From Chamaelirium japonicum (taxonomy: Eukaryota; Streptophyta; Magnoliopsida; Liliales; Melanthiaceae): DNA of 64,000 nucleotides. The stretch covers positions 83,456,319-83,520,318 of the forward strand of contig OX393549.1 in NCBI GenBank assembly GCA_947650365.1, read 5' to 3'. How positions within the stretch are numbered: the first letter of the stretch is position 1; each line of letters starts with the position of its first letter. The notes beneath the pieces were generated by a model. It saw only the letters and a program-made list of their open reading frames with translations. It was not told where the DNA came from and ran no database searches. Position numbers and translations under genes: made by a program. Shown in pieces: positions 1-11,764 of the stretch.

Positions 1-37
1 CGCGTTTTAAAACCATGCACCTCTACGGATTATGTAA

Positions 38-107
38 GAACTCCGTAATTAAGCGTGCTCGGGTGAAAGTAGTACCAAGATGGGTGACCCCCTGGGAAGT
101 TCTCGTG
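38..107 (+). promoter_or_regulatory. 5S rRNA-like internal control region inside Cassandra LTR
   Basis: The segment follows the 3' two-thirds of plant 5S rRNA, including AATTAAGCGTGCTCGGG (box A region) and GATGGGTGACCCCCTGGGAA (box C region). In 5S genes these boxes bind TFIIIA and recruit RNA polymerase III. Flanking sequence does not match 5S rRNA, so this is the 5S-derived part of a Cassandra LTR and not a functional 5S gene. Confidence 0.85.
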
Positions 108-161
108 TGGGCACGGGCAAAGCGGACAATATCTTGTGTGTTTGGGGCGGATGTTACAAAA

Positions 162-176
162 TGGTATAAGAGTCGG
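162..176 (+). other. Primer-binding site, initiator tRNA-Met type
   Basis: TGGTATAAGAGTCGG lies three bases after the LTR end at 158. It matches the usual plant tRNA-Met primer site TGGTATCAGAGC with C-to-A and C-to-T changes. It primes minus-strand DNA synthesis in related elements. Confidence 0.75.
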
Positions 177-228
177 TTCTCCTCGGGATGGGGGGGTTTA
201 ACCCTATACGAGGACGTGTAGCCCTTAT

Positions 229-239
229 GGGGGGTGGAT
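229..239 (+). other. Polypurine tract of Cassandra element
   Basis: A G-rich stretch, GGGGGGTGGA, sits directly before the 3' LTR start TGTGATGA at 240. This is the expected place for the plus-strand primer. Confidence 0.6.
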
Positions 240-369
240 TGTGATGACTAAGAGCCAAGAGCCAAGACTCCTGAGACTGGGATGTCAAGATGGATGAGGT
301 GAGGTGAGGTGTACAAGGCCACGAGTTAGCCCCACATCGTCTGGAGAGAAGAAGATCCTGAACTACTTA

Positions 370-3300
370 GTCTTTGGTGCCCCACGCTTCGGGGTACGCA
401 TTCCAAACTTAGTTTTTTGAGCGAATTTCGGTCGGTCTTCGGTGCACCATGCTTCGAGGTGCGTGTTCCAGACTTAATTTTTCTGGCGAATTTTGGCCGG
501 TCTTCGGTGCACCACGCTTCGGGGTGTGTACTCCAGACTTAGTTTTTCGGGTGAATTTCAGTCGGTCTTTGGTGTGCTATGCTTTGGGGTGCACGTTCCA
601 GACTTAGTTTTTAGGGCTAATTTTGGCCGATCTTAGGTGCGGCACGCTTCGGGGTACGCGCTCTAGACTTAGTTTTTTGGGTGAATTTTGGCCGGTCTTC
701 GGTGCGCCACGCTTCGGTGTGCAGGTTCCAGACTTCGTTTTTCGGGCAAATTTCATCCGGACTTTGGTGCATCAAGATTCGGGGTACGCGTTCCAGACTT
801 AGTTTTTCGAGCGAATTTCGACCGGTCTACGGTGCGCCACTCTTCGGGGTGCGCTTTCCTGACTTAATTTTTCGAGCGAATTTCGGCCTGACCATGCTTC
901 GGCATGCGTGTTCCAAACTTAGTTTTTAGGGCAAATTTCGGTTGGTCTTTGATGCGCCAAGCTTCGGGGTGCGCATTCAAGACTAAGTTTTTTAGGCGAA
1001 TTTTGGCCGGTCTTTGGTGCGCCACGCTTCAGGGTGCACGTTCCAGACTTAGTTTTTCGTGTGAATTTCGGTCGGTTTCTGTGCGCCATGCTTCGGGGTG
1101 CGCGTTCCAGACTTAGTTTTTCGAGTGAATTTCGGCCGGTCTTCGGTGCGCCATGCTTCGGGGTGCGTGTTCCAGACTTAGTTTTTCTGGCAAATTTTGG
1201 CCGGTCTTCGGTGCACCATGCTTTGGTGTGCGCACTCCAGGCTTAGTTTTTCGGGTGAATTTCAGCCGGTCTTCGGTGCGCCACGCTTCGGGGTACACGT
1301 TCCAGATTTAGTTTTTCTGACGAATTTCGGCTTGTCTTTGGCGCGCCACGCTTCGGGGTTGCACATTCCAGATATAGTTTTTTAGGCGAATTTTGACCAG
1401 TCTTCGGTGCGCCATGCTTCGGGGTGCGCGCTACAGACTTTGTGTTTTGAGTGAATTTCGGCTGGTCTTCGGTGCACCATGCTTTGGGGTGCGCGTTCCA
1501 GATTTAGTTTTTCGGACGATTTTCGGTCGAGCTTCGGTGCGCCATGCTTCGGGGTGCACGTTCCAAACTTAATTTTTCATGTGAATTTTGGCCATTCTTC
1601 AGTACGCCATGCTTCGGGGTGCGTGTTCCAGACTTAGTTTTTCGGGTGAATTTTGGCCGTTCTTTGGTGCGCTACACTTTGGGGTATGCACTCCAGACTT
1701 AGTTTTTCGGGTGAATTTCGGCTGGTCTTTTGTGCAGCACGCTTCGGGGTGCGTGTTCCAGACTTAGTTTTTTAGGCAAATTTTGGCCGGTCTTCGGTGC
1801 GACACACTTCAGGGTGCGTGCTCCAAACTTAGTTTTTTGGGTGAATTTCGGTTGGTCTTTGGTGTGCCATGCTTTGGGGTGCGCATTCCAGACTTAGTTT
1901 TTCGGGCAAATTTTGGCCGGACTTCAGTGCGCCACGCTTCAGGGTGTGCATTCCAGACTTAGTTTTTCGGGTGAATTTCGGCCGATCTTTCGTGCGCCAC
2001 ATTTCGAGGTGCATGTTCTAGACTTAGTTTTTCTGGCGAATTTCGATAGGTCTTCGGTGCACCACGCTTTGGGGTGCGCACTCCAGACTTAGTTTTTCGG
2101 GTGAATTTTGGTCGGTCTTCGTTGCGCCATGCTTCGGGGTGCGCGTTCCAGACTTAGTTTTCAGACGAATTTTGGCCTGTCTTCGGTGCGCTACGCTTTG
2201 GGGTGCACGTTCCAGACTTAGATTTTCAGGCGACTTTCGGTCGGTCTTCGGTGCACCATGCTTCGCGGTGTGCGTTCTAGACATAGTTTTCAGGCGAATT
2301 TCGGTCGGTTTTCGATGTGCCATGCTTCGGGGTGCGCGTTCTAAACTTAGTTTTTTGGGTGAATTTCGGTCGGACTTCGGTGCGCCATTCTTTGAGGTAC
2401 GCGTTCCAGATTTAGTTTTTCGGGTGAATTTCGACCGGTCTTCCGTGTGCCACGCTTTGGGGTGCGCGCGTTCCAGACTTAGTTTTTCGGAAAAATTTCG
2501 GCCGGTCTTTGGTGCGCCACGCTTCGGGGTGCGCACTCCAGACGTAGTTTTTCTAGTGAATTTTGGCCGGTCTTCGGTGCGCCATACTTCGGGGTGCGCG
2601 TTCCAGACTTAGTTTTTTGGGAGAATTTCGGCAGGACTTCGGTGCACCATGCTTCGGGGTCCGCGTTCTAGACTTAGTTTTTCAGGTGAATTTCGGCCGG
2701 TCTTCAGTGCGCAACATTTCGGGGTGTACGTTCCAGACTTCATTTTTCGGGCGAAATTCATCCGGTCTTTGGTGCATCAAGCTTCGGGGTACGCGTTTCA
2801 GACTTAGTTTTTCGGGTGAATTTCGGCTGGTCTTCGGTGCGCCACGCTTCTAGTGCGTGTTCCTAATTTAGTTTTTCGGGCGAATTTCGGCCTGACCACC
2901 CCTTCGGCGTACGTGTCCAGGCTTAGTTTTTAGGGCGAATTTTGGCTGGTCATCGATGCGCCAAGCTTTGGGGTGCGCAATCCAGACTTAGTTTTCGGGT
3001 GTATTCCGGCCGGTCTTCAGTGGGCCACCCTTCGGGGTGCGCGTTCCAGACTTAGTTTTTCGGACGAATTTTGGTCGGTCTTTGGTGCACCACACTTCGG
3101 GGTGCGTGTTCTAGACTTTGTTTTTCTGGTAAATTTCGGCCGGTCTTCGGAGCACCATGCTTCAGTGTGCGTACTCCAGACTTAGTTTTTTAGATGAATT
3201 TTGGTTGGTCTTCGGTGCGCCACGCTTCAGGGTACGTGTTCTAGACTTAGTTTTTCGGATGAATTTCGACTTATCTTCGGTGCGCCAGGTTTCGGGGTGT

Positions 3301-4696
3301 GCATTCCAGACTTAGTATTTCGAGCGAATTTTGGTCGGTCTTCGGTGCGCCATGCTTCGAGATGTGCACTCCAGACTTTGTGTTTCGAGTGAATTTCGGC
3401 CTGTCTTCGGTGCACCACGCTTTAGGATGCGCATTCCAGACTTAGTTTTTAGGACGATTTTTGGCTGGGTTTTGCGCCATGCTTCGGGGTGTGTGTTCCA
3501 AACTTAGCTTTTTCGGGTGAATTTTGACCGTTCTTCGGTGCGCCACGCTTCGGGGTGCGTGTTCCAAACTTAGTTTTTCTAGCGAATTTCAGCCGTTCTT
3601 CGGTGCGCCACACTTTGGGGTGCGCACTCCAGACTTAGTTTTTCGGGTGAATTTTGGCTGGTCTTTTGTACGGCATGCTTCAAGGTGCGTGTTCCAGACT
3701 TAGTTTTTTAGACAAATTTTGGCCAGTCTTCGGTGTGACACACTTTGGGGTGCATGCTCCAAACTTAGTTTTTCGGGTGTATTTCGGCTAGTCTTCGGTG
3801 CGCCACGTTACGGAGTGCGCGTTCCAGACTTAGTTTTTAGGGCAAATTTTGGCCGGACTTCAGTGCACCATGCTTCGGGGTGTGCATTCCAGACTTAGTT
3901 TTTCGGGTGAATTTCGGTCGGTCTTCGGTGCGCCAAACTTCGGGGTGCGTGTTCCAAACTTAGTTTTTCTGGCGAATTTCGACCGGTCTTCAGTGCACTA
4001 CGCTTCGGGGTGCACACTCCAGACTTAGTTTTTCTGGTGAATTTCGGTTGGTCTTTGGTGCACCATGCTTCGGGGTGCGCGTTCCAGACTTAGTTTTTAA
4101 GATGAATTTTGGCCTGTCTTCGGTGCACTACACTTCGATGTACGCATTCCAGACTTAGTTTTTAAAGCGACTTTCGGCTGGTCTTCGGTGCGTCATGCTT
4201 CGGGGTGCGCATTCCAGACTTAGTTTTTCAGGCGAATTTCGGCAGGTCTTCGGTGCGCCACGCTTCAGGGTGCGCGTTCGAGACTTAGTTTTTTGGGCAA
4301 ATTTTGGTCAGACTTCGGTGCTCCATTCTTTGAGGTGCGTGTTCCAAACTTAGTTTTTTGGGTGAATTTTGGCCAGTCTTTGGTGCGCCATGCCTCGGGC
4401 TGCACGATCCAAACTTAGTTATTCGGGCGAATTTCGGAAGATTTTCGGAGCATAACTCTTCGGGGTGCGTGCTCTAGACATAGTTTTTCGAGCAAATTTG
4501 GGCTGTCTTCGGTGCGTCACGCTTCGGGGTACGTGTTTCAAACTTAGTTTTTCGAACAAATTTTGGCTGGTCTTCGGTGCGACACGCTACGGGGTGCGCG
4601 CTCTAGACTTAGTTTTTCGGGTGAATTTTGGTCGGTCTTCGGTGAGCATGTTCCAGACTTTGTTTTTGGGTTAAATTTTGGCCGGTCTTTGGTGCG
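370..4696. repeat. 65 bp satellite array, block 1
   Basis: The block holds about 66 head-to-tail monomers. The consensus reads as GGTGCGCCACGCTTCGGGGT, then GCGCGTTCCAGACTTAG, then TTTTTCGGGTGAATTTCGG and CCGGTCTTC. Monomers differ mostly by CpG-type transitions and small indels. The left edge abuts a truncated Cassandra LTR. The right edge abuts a gypsy-like remnant. Monomers lacking about 13 bp (GCCTGACCATGCTTC type) occur near 885 and 2889. No gene is present. Short open frames on both strands are by-products of the 65 bp period. Confidence 0.95.
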
Positions 4697-4703
4697 ATTT
4701 TTC

Positions 4704-5055
4704 GAAGGATCGGGCAAAAAATATGGTTTTCTGCCCGATCGCCTCAAGCTCCATCGGTTGAAATTGATCGATCGGACAGTTTTGACCGATCGCCCAAAAG
4801 ACTTCGCCCAATCGACAGGTAGACGATCGGGGAATTTTCCAAAGGATCGGGTAAAAAATATAGATTTCTGCTCGATCGACTCAAGCTCCACCGATTGAAA
4901 TTGACCGATCGAACATGTTTGACCGATCAGACAATTTTGGCCGATCGCCCAAAAGACTTTGCCCAATCGACAAGCAGACAATCGGGCAATTTTCAAAGGA
5001 TCGAGCAAAAGACATGGTTTTCTGCCCGATCGCCTCAAGCTCCACCGGTTGAAAA
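4704..5055. repeat. Minisatellite, ~137-154 bp unit, about 2.5 copies
   Basis: AAGGATCGGGCAAAAAATAT and its variants start at 4705, 4842 and 4996. Each is followed by TTTCTGCCCGATCGCCTCAA and a tract rich in CCGATCG. The unit length differs (137 then 154 bp) because the internal 18-mers vary in number. Confidence 0.85.
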
Positions 5056-5215
5056 TGACCGATCAGACAAATTTGGCCGATCAAACAAATTTGATCGATC
5101 AGATAAATTTGACCGATCGGGAAAATTTGATCAGTTGGATAAATTTGTTTGATCGAACAAGTTTGACCGATCATTCGAAGATGACCGATCAGAAATTTTG
5201 ATTGATCGATCACCA
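5056..5215. repeat. 18 bp minisatellite (TGACCGATCAGACAAATT)
   Basis: At least eight consecutive 18-mers are in register from 5056, each centred on the palindromic GATC or CGATCG. The same 18-mer appears two or three times inside each longer unit at 4704-5055, so the long unit seems to have been built from the short one. Confidence 0.85.
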
Positions 5216-5379
5216 AACAACCTATCAATGGGTTTTTTGTTCGGTCGGTCACCGATGCCTTATCAGCCAGCACTGCTAAATAAGAACTCTATAACACCAT
5301 CCCTTTACAGGGGGTTTGAATTTTGCACCTGGGTTCCAAGTCATCCAGATTAGCCTCTAGCTAACTTGGAGGGGGTAAC
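5216..5379. other. Non-coding 3' region and polypurine tract of gypsy-like remnant
   Basis: There is no coding signal. The stretch ends in CTTGGAGGGGGTAAC immediately before the LTR start TGTAAGTG at 5380. The same GGGGGTAAC|TG arrangement precedes the 3' LTR of the element at 13735-21263, which supports the polypurine-tract call. Confidence 0.65.
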
Positions 5380-5412
5380 TGTAAGTGTAAATTTTGGCCA
5401 AAACAACACAAC

Positions 5413-5580
5413 GGGACCCACCAGCCCTGCCTGGGGGGCCACAGAGACAACAATGGGACCCCCCCAGCCCTGCCTAGGGGTTCACAGAGACGACAGCGGG
5501 ACCCACCAGCCTTGTCTGGGGATTTACAGAGATGACAGTGGGACCCACCGGCCCTCCACCGGAGCCTAGACGACGGCTGT
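5413..5580. repeat. ~43 bp tandem repeat in the LTR, nearly four copies
   Basis: GGGACCCACCAGCCCTGCCT and variants start at 5413, 5455, 5498 and 5540. The copies lie just upstream of the TATA box at 5620, so they may affect LTR promoter strength. That role is inferred from position only. Confidence 0.8.
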
Positions 5581-5619
5581 AGAAAACCGCCTTTTACTCC
5601 AGTTCCCGTCCAAGAATTC

Positions 5620-5628
5620 TATAAATAG
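5620..5628 (+). promoter_or_regulatory. TATA box in gypsy-like LTR
   Basis: TATAAATAG lies mid-LTR, about 240 bp after the LTR start and downstream of the 43 bp repeats. This is the usual place for the U3/R promoter. Confidence 0.5.
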
Positions 5629-5998
5629 CAGACTCGACAAATGTAATAAGATCGAATATCTGATTTCTGAATCAGTCTTCCGAAAAAATCTAGAGCTCAG
5701 ACATCCCCACATATCGATCTTCATTTCGAAAAGACACCAGTGACACTCGGCCTATCGAGGTTACTTCAATTCAAGTGTTAATGAATTCAGGTTACTCCTC
5801 ATAGCATGGAGACGTAGGCTTCAGCTGAACTCCGAGATCACATCTTGTGTTAGCAATCTATCGACCATTCAGAAGTTTAATTCGAAGACATCGACCTTCA
5901 AACCTGCAGACTAGACATACGTTCGATCAGACATTCGATTCGACTCGATTGACTGGTTGGGAGGAGTCTTTGGGTCGGCACAGAGATTATCCCCCACA

Positions 5999-8900
5999 TG
6001 CGCCACACTTCATGGTGCACACTCCAGACTTAGTTTTTTGGATGAATTTTGGTCGGTCTTCGGTGCGCCACACTTCGGGGTACGCATTCAAGACTTCGTT
6101 TTCGGGTGAATTTCATCCGATCTTCAGTGTGCCATGCTTCAGGGTGCTCGTTCAAGACTAAGTTTTTCGGGCAAATTTTGGCCGGTCTTCGGTGCGCCAT
6201 GCTTCAAGGAACGCGCTCCTGACTTAGTTTTTTGAGCGAATTTCGGCTAGACCACGCTTCGACGTGTATTTTTCAGACTTAGTTTTTAAGGTAAATTTTG
6301 ACTGGTCTTCTATGTGCCAAGCTTCGGGGTACGCGTTCGAGACTAAGTTTTTCGGGTGAATTTCCACCGATCTTTGGTGCGCCACGCTTCGGGGTGCGTG
6401 TTCCAGACTTGGTTTTTTGAGAGAATTTCGTCCGGTCTTCGGTGCACCACGCTTCAGGGTGCGCGTTCTAGACTTAGTTTTTCGGGCGAATTTTGGCCGG
6501 TCTTCGGTGCGCCACGCTTTGGGGTGCGCACTCCAGGCTTAGTTTTTTGGATGAATTTCGGCCGGTCTTCGGTGCGCCATGCTTCGGAGTGCGCATTCCA
6601 GACTTAGTTTTTTGGCCGAATTTCGACCAGACTTCGGTGCGCCATGCTTCAGGGTCCGTGTTCCATACTTAGTTTTTCGGGTGAATTTCGGCCGGTCTTC
6701 AGTGCGACACGCTTCGGGGTATGCGTTCCATACTTCAATTTTCGAGCAAATTTCATCCGGTCTTTGGTGCGTCAAGCTTCGGGGTACGCATGCAGACTTT
6801 GTTTTTTGGCCGAATTTTGGTCGGTTTTTGGTGCGCCACGCTCCGGGGTGCGCGTTCTTGACTTAGTTTTTAAGGAAAATTTTGACCGGTCTTCGATGCG
6901 CCATGCTTCGGAGTGCGCATTCCAGAGTTAGTTTTTGAGCGAATTTTGATCGGTCTTCGGTGCGCCACCCTTCGGGGTGCATGTTCCAAACTTAGTTTTT
7001 CGGGTGAATTTTGGCCAGTCTTCGATGCGCCATGCTTCGGGGTGCACGTTCTAGACATAATTTTTCGAGTAAATTTCGATTGGTTTTCGGTGCGCCACGC
7101 TTCGGGGTGCGTGTTCCAAACTTAGTTTTTATGGTGAATTTCGGTCGGTCTTCGATGCACCACGCTTCGTGGTGCATACTCCAGACTTAGTTTTTCGGGG
7201 GTATTTCGGCCGGTCTTCGGTGCGCCACGCTTTGGGGTGCACAATCCAGACTTAGTTTTTTGGGCAAATTTCAGTCGGTCTTAGATACGCCACGCTTCGG
7301 GGTACGCGCTCCAGATTTAGTTTTTTGGGTGAATTTCTGTCGGTCTTTGGTGCGCCACGTTTCGGTGTGCGCATTCTAGACTTTATTTTTCGAGCGAATT
7401 TAATCCGGTCTTTTGTGCGTCAAGCTTCGGGGTACGCGTTCAAGATTTATTTTTTTAGGTCGAATTTTGGCCGGTCTTCGGTGCACCATGATTTGGGGTG
7501 CGTGTTCCTGACTTAGTTTTTCGAGCAAATTTCGGCTTAACCACGCTTCGGCGTGCGTTTTCCAGACTTAGTTTTTAGGGCGAATTTTGGCTGGTCTTCG
7601 ATGCGCCAAGCTTAGGGGTGAGCGTTCGAGACTAAGTTTTTCAGGCAAATTTCGGCCTGTCTTTGGTGCGCCACGCTTCAGGGTGCACATTCCAGACTTT
7701 GTTTTTTGTGCGAATTTCGACCGATTTCTATGTGCCACGCATTGGGGTGCGTGTTCCAGGCTTAGTTTTTTGTGCGAATTTCGACCGGTCTTCGGTGCGC
7801 CATGCTTCGGGGTGCAGGTTCCAGACTTAGTTTTTCTTGCGAATTTTAGCCAGTCTTTGGTGCACCATGCTTCGGTGTGCGAACTCCAGACTTAGGTTTT
7901 TGGGGGAATTTCGGTCGGTCTTCGATGTGCCATGCTTCAGGGTACGTGTTCCAGACTTAGTTTTTCGGATGAATTTTGTCCTGTCTTCGGTGCACCACAC
8001 TTTGGGGTGCGTATTCCAGACTTAGTTTTTCGAACGAATTTAGACCGGTCTTCGGTGGGCCACGCTTCGGGATGTGCGCTCCAGACCTTGTATTTCGAGT
8101 GAATTTCGATCGGTCTTCGGTGCACCACGCTTCGGAGTGCTCGTTCTAGACTTAGTTTTTCGAACAAATTTTGGCCGGTCTTCGGTGCGACACACTTCGG
8201 GATGCGCGCTCCAAACTTAGTTTTTTGGGTGAATTTCGACTGGTCTTAGGTGCTCCACACTTCGGTGTGCGCGTTCCAAAATTAGTTTTTCGGGCAAATT
8301 TTGGCCGGTCTTCGGTGCGCTACGCTTCGGGGTGCACGTTCTAGACTTAATTTTTCAAGCGAATTTCGACCGGTGATCGGTGCGCCACACTTCGGGGTGC
8401 GTGTTCCAGACTTAGTTTTTCTAGTAAATTTTGGTCGGTCTTCGGTGCACCATGCTTCGAGGTGCGCATTGCAGACTTAGTCTTTCGGGGGAATTTCGGT
8501 CAGTCTTCGGTGCGCCACGCATCGGGGTGCGCATTCCAAACTTAGTTTTTCAGATAAATTTTGTCCTTTCTTCGGTGTGCTATGCTTCGGGGTGCGCGTT
8601 CCAGACTTAGTTTTTTGGGCGACTTTCGATCAGTCTTCGGTAAGCCATGCTTCGGGGTGCGCATTCCAGACTTAGTTTTTCATGCGAATTTCGGCATGTC
8701 TATGGTGGGTCATGCTTCGGAGTGCACGTTCCAGACTTAGTTTTTCGGGTGAATTTCGATCGGACTTCGGTGCGCCATTCTTTGAGGTGCGCATTTCAGA
8801 CTTAGTTTTTCGGATGAATTTTGGCCGATATTTGGTGCGCCACGTCTCGGGCTGCGTGATCCAGACTTAGTTGTTCGGGCAAATTTCGGCTGGTCTTCCA

Positions 8901-9880
8901 AGCGAATTTCGAATTAGTTTTTGGGCGAATTTCGGTCGGTCTTCGGTGCGCCATGCTTCGGGGTGCGTGTTCCATACTTTATTTTTTGAGCGAATTTTGG
9001 TCGGTCTTCGGTGCGACACGCTACGGGGTGCGCGCTCCAGACTTAGTTTTTCGGGTGAATTTCGGTCGGTCTTCGGTGCGCCATGTTTCAGGGTGCGCGT
9101 GTTCTTGACTTAGTTTTTCTGGTGAATTTCGGCCAGTCTTCGGTGCGCCACCCTTCGTGGTGCACATTCCAAACTTAGTTTTTCAGTCAAATTTTGGCCG
9201 GTCTTCGATGCGCCATGCTTCGGGGTACGCGTTCCAGACTTAGTTTTTCGGGCGAATTTTGGTTGGTCTTTGGTGCGCCATGCTTCGGGGTGCGTGTTCC
9301 AGAAATAATTTTTTAGGCAAATTTCAACCGGTCTTCGGTGCGCCACGCTTCAGGGTGCGCACTCCAGACTTAGTTTTTAGGGCGAATTCTGGCCAGTCTT
9401 CGGTGCGCCACGCTTCCGGTGCGTGTTCTACACGTAGTTCTTTGAGCGAATTTTGACCGGTCTTCAGTGAGCCACGCTTCGAGGTGCGCGTTCCAGACTT
9501 GGTTTTTTGGGCGAATTTTGGTTGGGTTTCGGTGCGCCACACATCGGGGTGTGATTTCCAGACTTAGTTTTTCGGGTGAATTTCGGTCGGTCTTCGGTGC
9601 GCCACCCTTCGTGGTGCACGTTACAAACTTAGTTTTTTGGACAAATTTTTGTCGATCTTCGGTGCGCCACACTTCGGGGTGCGCGTTCCAGACTTAATTT
9701 TTCGAGAGAATTTCGGTCAGTCTTCGGTGTGCCACGCTTCAGGGTGCGCGTTCCAGACTTAGTTTTTTGGGCAAATTTTGGCCGGTCTTTGCTACGCCAC
9801 GCTTCGGGGTTGGCGATCTAGACTTAGTTTTTTGGGTAAAATTCGGTCGATCTTCGGGGTGCACTTCCAGGAATAGCTTT
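5999..9880. repeat. 65 bp satellite array, block 2
   Basis: About 60 monomers of the same family and orientation as block 1. Short monomers of the GACCACGCTTCG type occur near 6245 and 7534. A scrambled monomer, where half-units are joined, lies at about 8890-8935. The last monomer before the solo LTR is partly mutated. No gene. Confidence 0.95.
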
Positions 9881-10058
9881 TGTAATATCCCAAAAATATT
9901 AATAATTTAATATAATTTAAAACTATATAATAATAATTCTTGATAAAAAATTCAAAATAAAAATCGGACTCCGCCATTGTGTCTGTCTCGTCGAAACGAT
10001 CAAAAAATCTATACAAACTTTTGCGTTTTGAACTTTTTTAGAGCATTTAAAAATTTAA

Positions 10059-10204
<146 letters not shown>

Positions 10205-10453
10205 CCAAAAAGAAGGATTCGAACCAGGGAGCTATTAGTAGAATTTTAAATTTTTCCCTCTAATCAGAAAACCCTTTAAGGTTTTCTATCTAAACATCAG
10301 GAAAGTAATTTTTATAGTAAGAGGGGAAGACTACAAGTCATCTCAACCGTCGACCTTTCATTTCCGATCGGACGGGAACAGTCACGCAACTGAAACAGTA
10401 AAGGGGCTGTTTTGCATTTAAGGTCTTGGGACTTTTGGTATTCCTGAAAGGCA

Positions 10454-10461
10454 TATATAAA
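10454..10461 (+). promoter_or_regulatory. TATA box in solo LTR
   Basis: TATATAAA is followed by a C-run and CTCACAACAG, a plausible start-site region 25-35 bp downstream. It supports plus orientation for the solo LTR. Confidence 0.5.
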
Positions 10462-10496
10462 CCCCCCCTCACAACAGATTTCTTCACTCAAGTCCC

Positions 10497-10705
10497 CACC
10501 TCGATATCCGTGCCCAGCCAGCCACCACCTTCGACCACCGCCCACCACCTCCGCCGGTCGCCACCACCTCCGGCCACCACCACCGCCGGCTGCCACGACC
10601 TCCGGCCGCCGCCTCCTCCGACCGCCGCCATCTCCGACCGCCGCCACCACCTCCGGCCGCCGCCGGCCACCGCCACCTCCGGTCGACCGCAGCCTCACAC
10701 CACCC
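10497..10705. repeat. GC-rich CCACC/CCGCC low-complexity tract
   Basis: Degenerate repeats of CCACCTCCG and CCGCCGCC cover about 200 bp just downstream of the LTR TATA box. Translation gives proline-rich or glycine/arginine-rich runs in several frames, as expected for simple sequence. I do not call a gene. Confidence 0.8.
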
Positions 10706-11764
10706 CGGGTTGTCGGGTCGGGTATGGAATTTAAACCCATTTAATTCGGGTTTTAACCCATTATAAAATGATTGGTGCAAAAAGGTTAGACTTTATTTTA
10801 GAACCCATAACCTTCTCAAAACCTAATCTAAAGCCCTTTAGGCTAACCAAGAGATCCCTTTACATTTTATGTTTAAAAATCACCTATCATTACATATATA
10901 GATTATCAAGGTAAACTGTATTGACCATATCTTACCCATGCGGACTCTGAATTGAGCCTCGTCAGTGGCCTTGGACTCGTAATAACAAAGTACACCTACT
11001 AAGATAATAAAATACCAGAACCGACAATTAAAAAGTAAATTTATCATTTTACCCCTAAGGTAAAATGGTCATAACTTTTTTATTGAAACTCGGAATCGAT
11101 TTCCATCTGTGACCACATGATTGTGGTTATGATTCGGAACCACCAATATTGTGAAACACCTAAACCTGGTAGGCCATAAATATAATTTTTGTTTTAAATT
11201 TGTGGGCCGAAACCCATTAATCTCATTAAACATCGTGGGCCGAAGCCCAATAAGCACAAATAAACTGCGATAAAACGACTCTGCCTTCGTTAACTGAACC
11301 ATTATTACTGAAATCAACCTGACCTTTTTAATAAAGGCAGACCACCCATTTAAATTCCGCCAATACCGACTATTTTGGCCATACCGAGAGCAAACGAACT
11401 CCGAATTGAGTTCTGTCTATGGCCACGGTTTCAGAATAAAAAAATCTACAAAATGGATATAAATTAAAAGTATTTTAAAAATGACCAAAATACCCCTATA
11501 AGATAAAATGTATTAAAAACCTAAGGAATCTATATTGGAATTTGATTCCATATGATCCTTGGAAAATGGAATATAAAACTAACAAAAGAGAACACTATAT
11601 TTTAGGTCGTGAGCTTACTAGGTCATCTGCATCAGGTGAAGGATTCTACGACGCTTCAGGTAGGGGACTAAACCTAGTTAATTCTTGATAAGTGTTTGTC
11701 ATTGAAATAATTATAGTATGTTATGAATTTGTTAATTTTTAAGATGTGTTGATCATCTCAATTG
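10706..11764. other. Unrecognised AT-rich part of solo LTR
   Basis: No coding pattern and no tandem repeat. Two short echoes of GGGCCGAAGCCCA-like sequence occur near 11205-11250 (GTGGGCCGAAACCCATTAA and GTGGGCCGAAGCCCAATAA). I see nothing else. Confidence 0.5.

Larger units (their letters stand above)
1..369 (+). mobile_element. Cassandra TRIM retrotransposon, both ends incomplete
   Basis: The order is 5' LTR remainder (1-158), primer-binding site (162-176), about 80 bp of non-coding internal DNA, polypurine tract (229-239) and a 3' LTR start (240-369). The LTR ends in TTACA and begins TGTGATGACTAAG, giving TG...CA termini. Cassandra elements are known to carry 5S rRNA sequence in their LTRs and to have a very short internal region with no protein. 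Both traits are visible. The 5' LTR runs off the window start. The 3' LTR stops at 369, in the middle of the stretch before its TATA-like segment, and satellite follows. The two full solo LTRs at 31106-31433 and 49867-50207 give the expected LTR of about 330-340 bp, so roughly 200 bp of the 3' LTR is missing. Confidence 0.85.
4697..5998 (+). mobile_element. Ty3/gypsy-like LTR retrotransposon remnant (3' end)
   Basis: The remnant consists of a minisatellite-rich internal 3' region (4697-5370), a polypurine tract (about 5367-5376) and a 3' LTR (5380-5998). There is no 5' LTR, gag or pol. The left junction shows satellite GGTGCG at 4691-4696. The right flank resumes with TGCG at 5999-6002, so a 4 bp TGCG repeat brackets the remnant. 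That may be a target-site duplication kept after internal loss, or just microhomology. The end of the LTR, ATCCCCCACA, resembles that of the element at 13735-21263. The assignment to Ty3/gypsy rests on that similarity and on the 3' minisatellites typical of plant Tat-lineage elements. Confidence 0.65.
5380..5998 (+). repeat. 3' LTR of gypsy-like remnant (619 bp)
   Basis: The LTR begins TGTAAGTGTAAATTTTGG and ends ATTATCCCCCACA, so it has canonical TG...CA ends. It contains a TATA box and a 43 bp direct repeat. Satellite resumes directly at 5999. No second LTR copy lies in the window, so boundaries rest on the termini and on the abrupt return of satellite. Confidence 0.75.

Noticed and set aside
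4544..5273. Open frames with six-residue repeats across 4544-5273
   Set aside because: The 18 bp minisatellite is a multiple of three, so any stop-free frame yields a six-residue repeat. The stretch is non-coding DNA of a retroelement remnant.
10312..10780. Proline-rich or glycine/arginine-rich protein around 10426-10780
   Set aside because: All overlapping frames on both strands give low-complexity runs from a CCACC/CCG tract within an LTR. No domain is visible.
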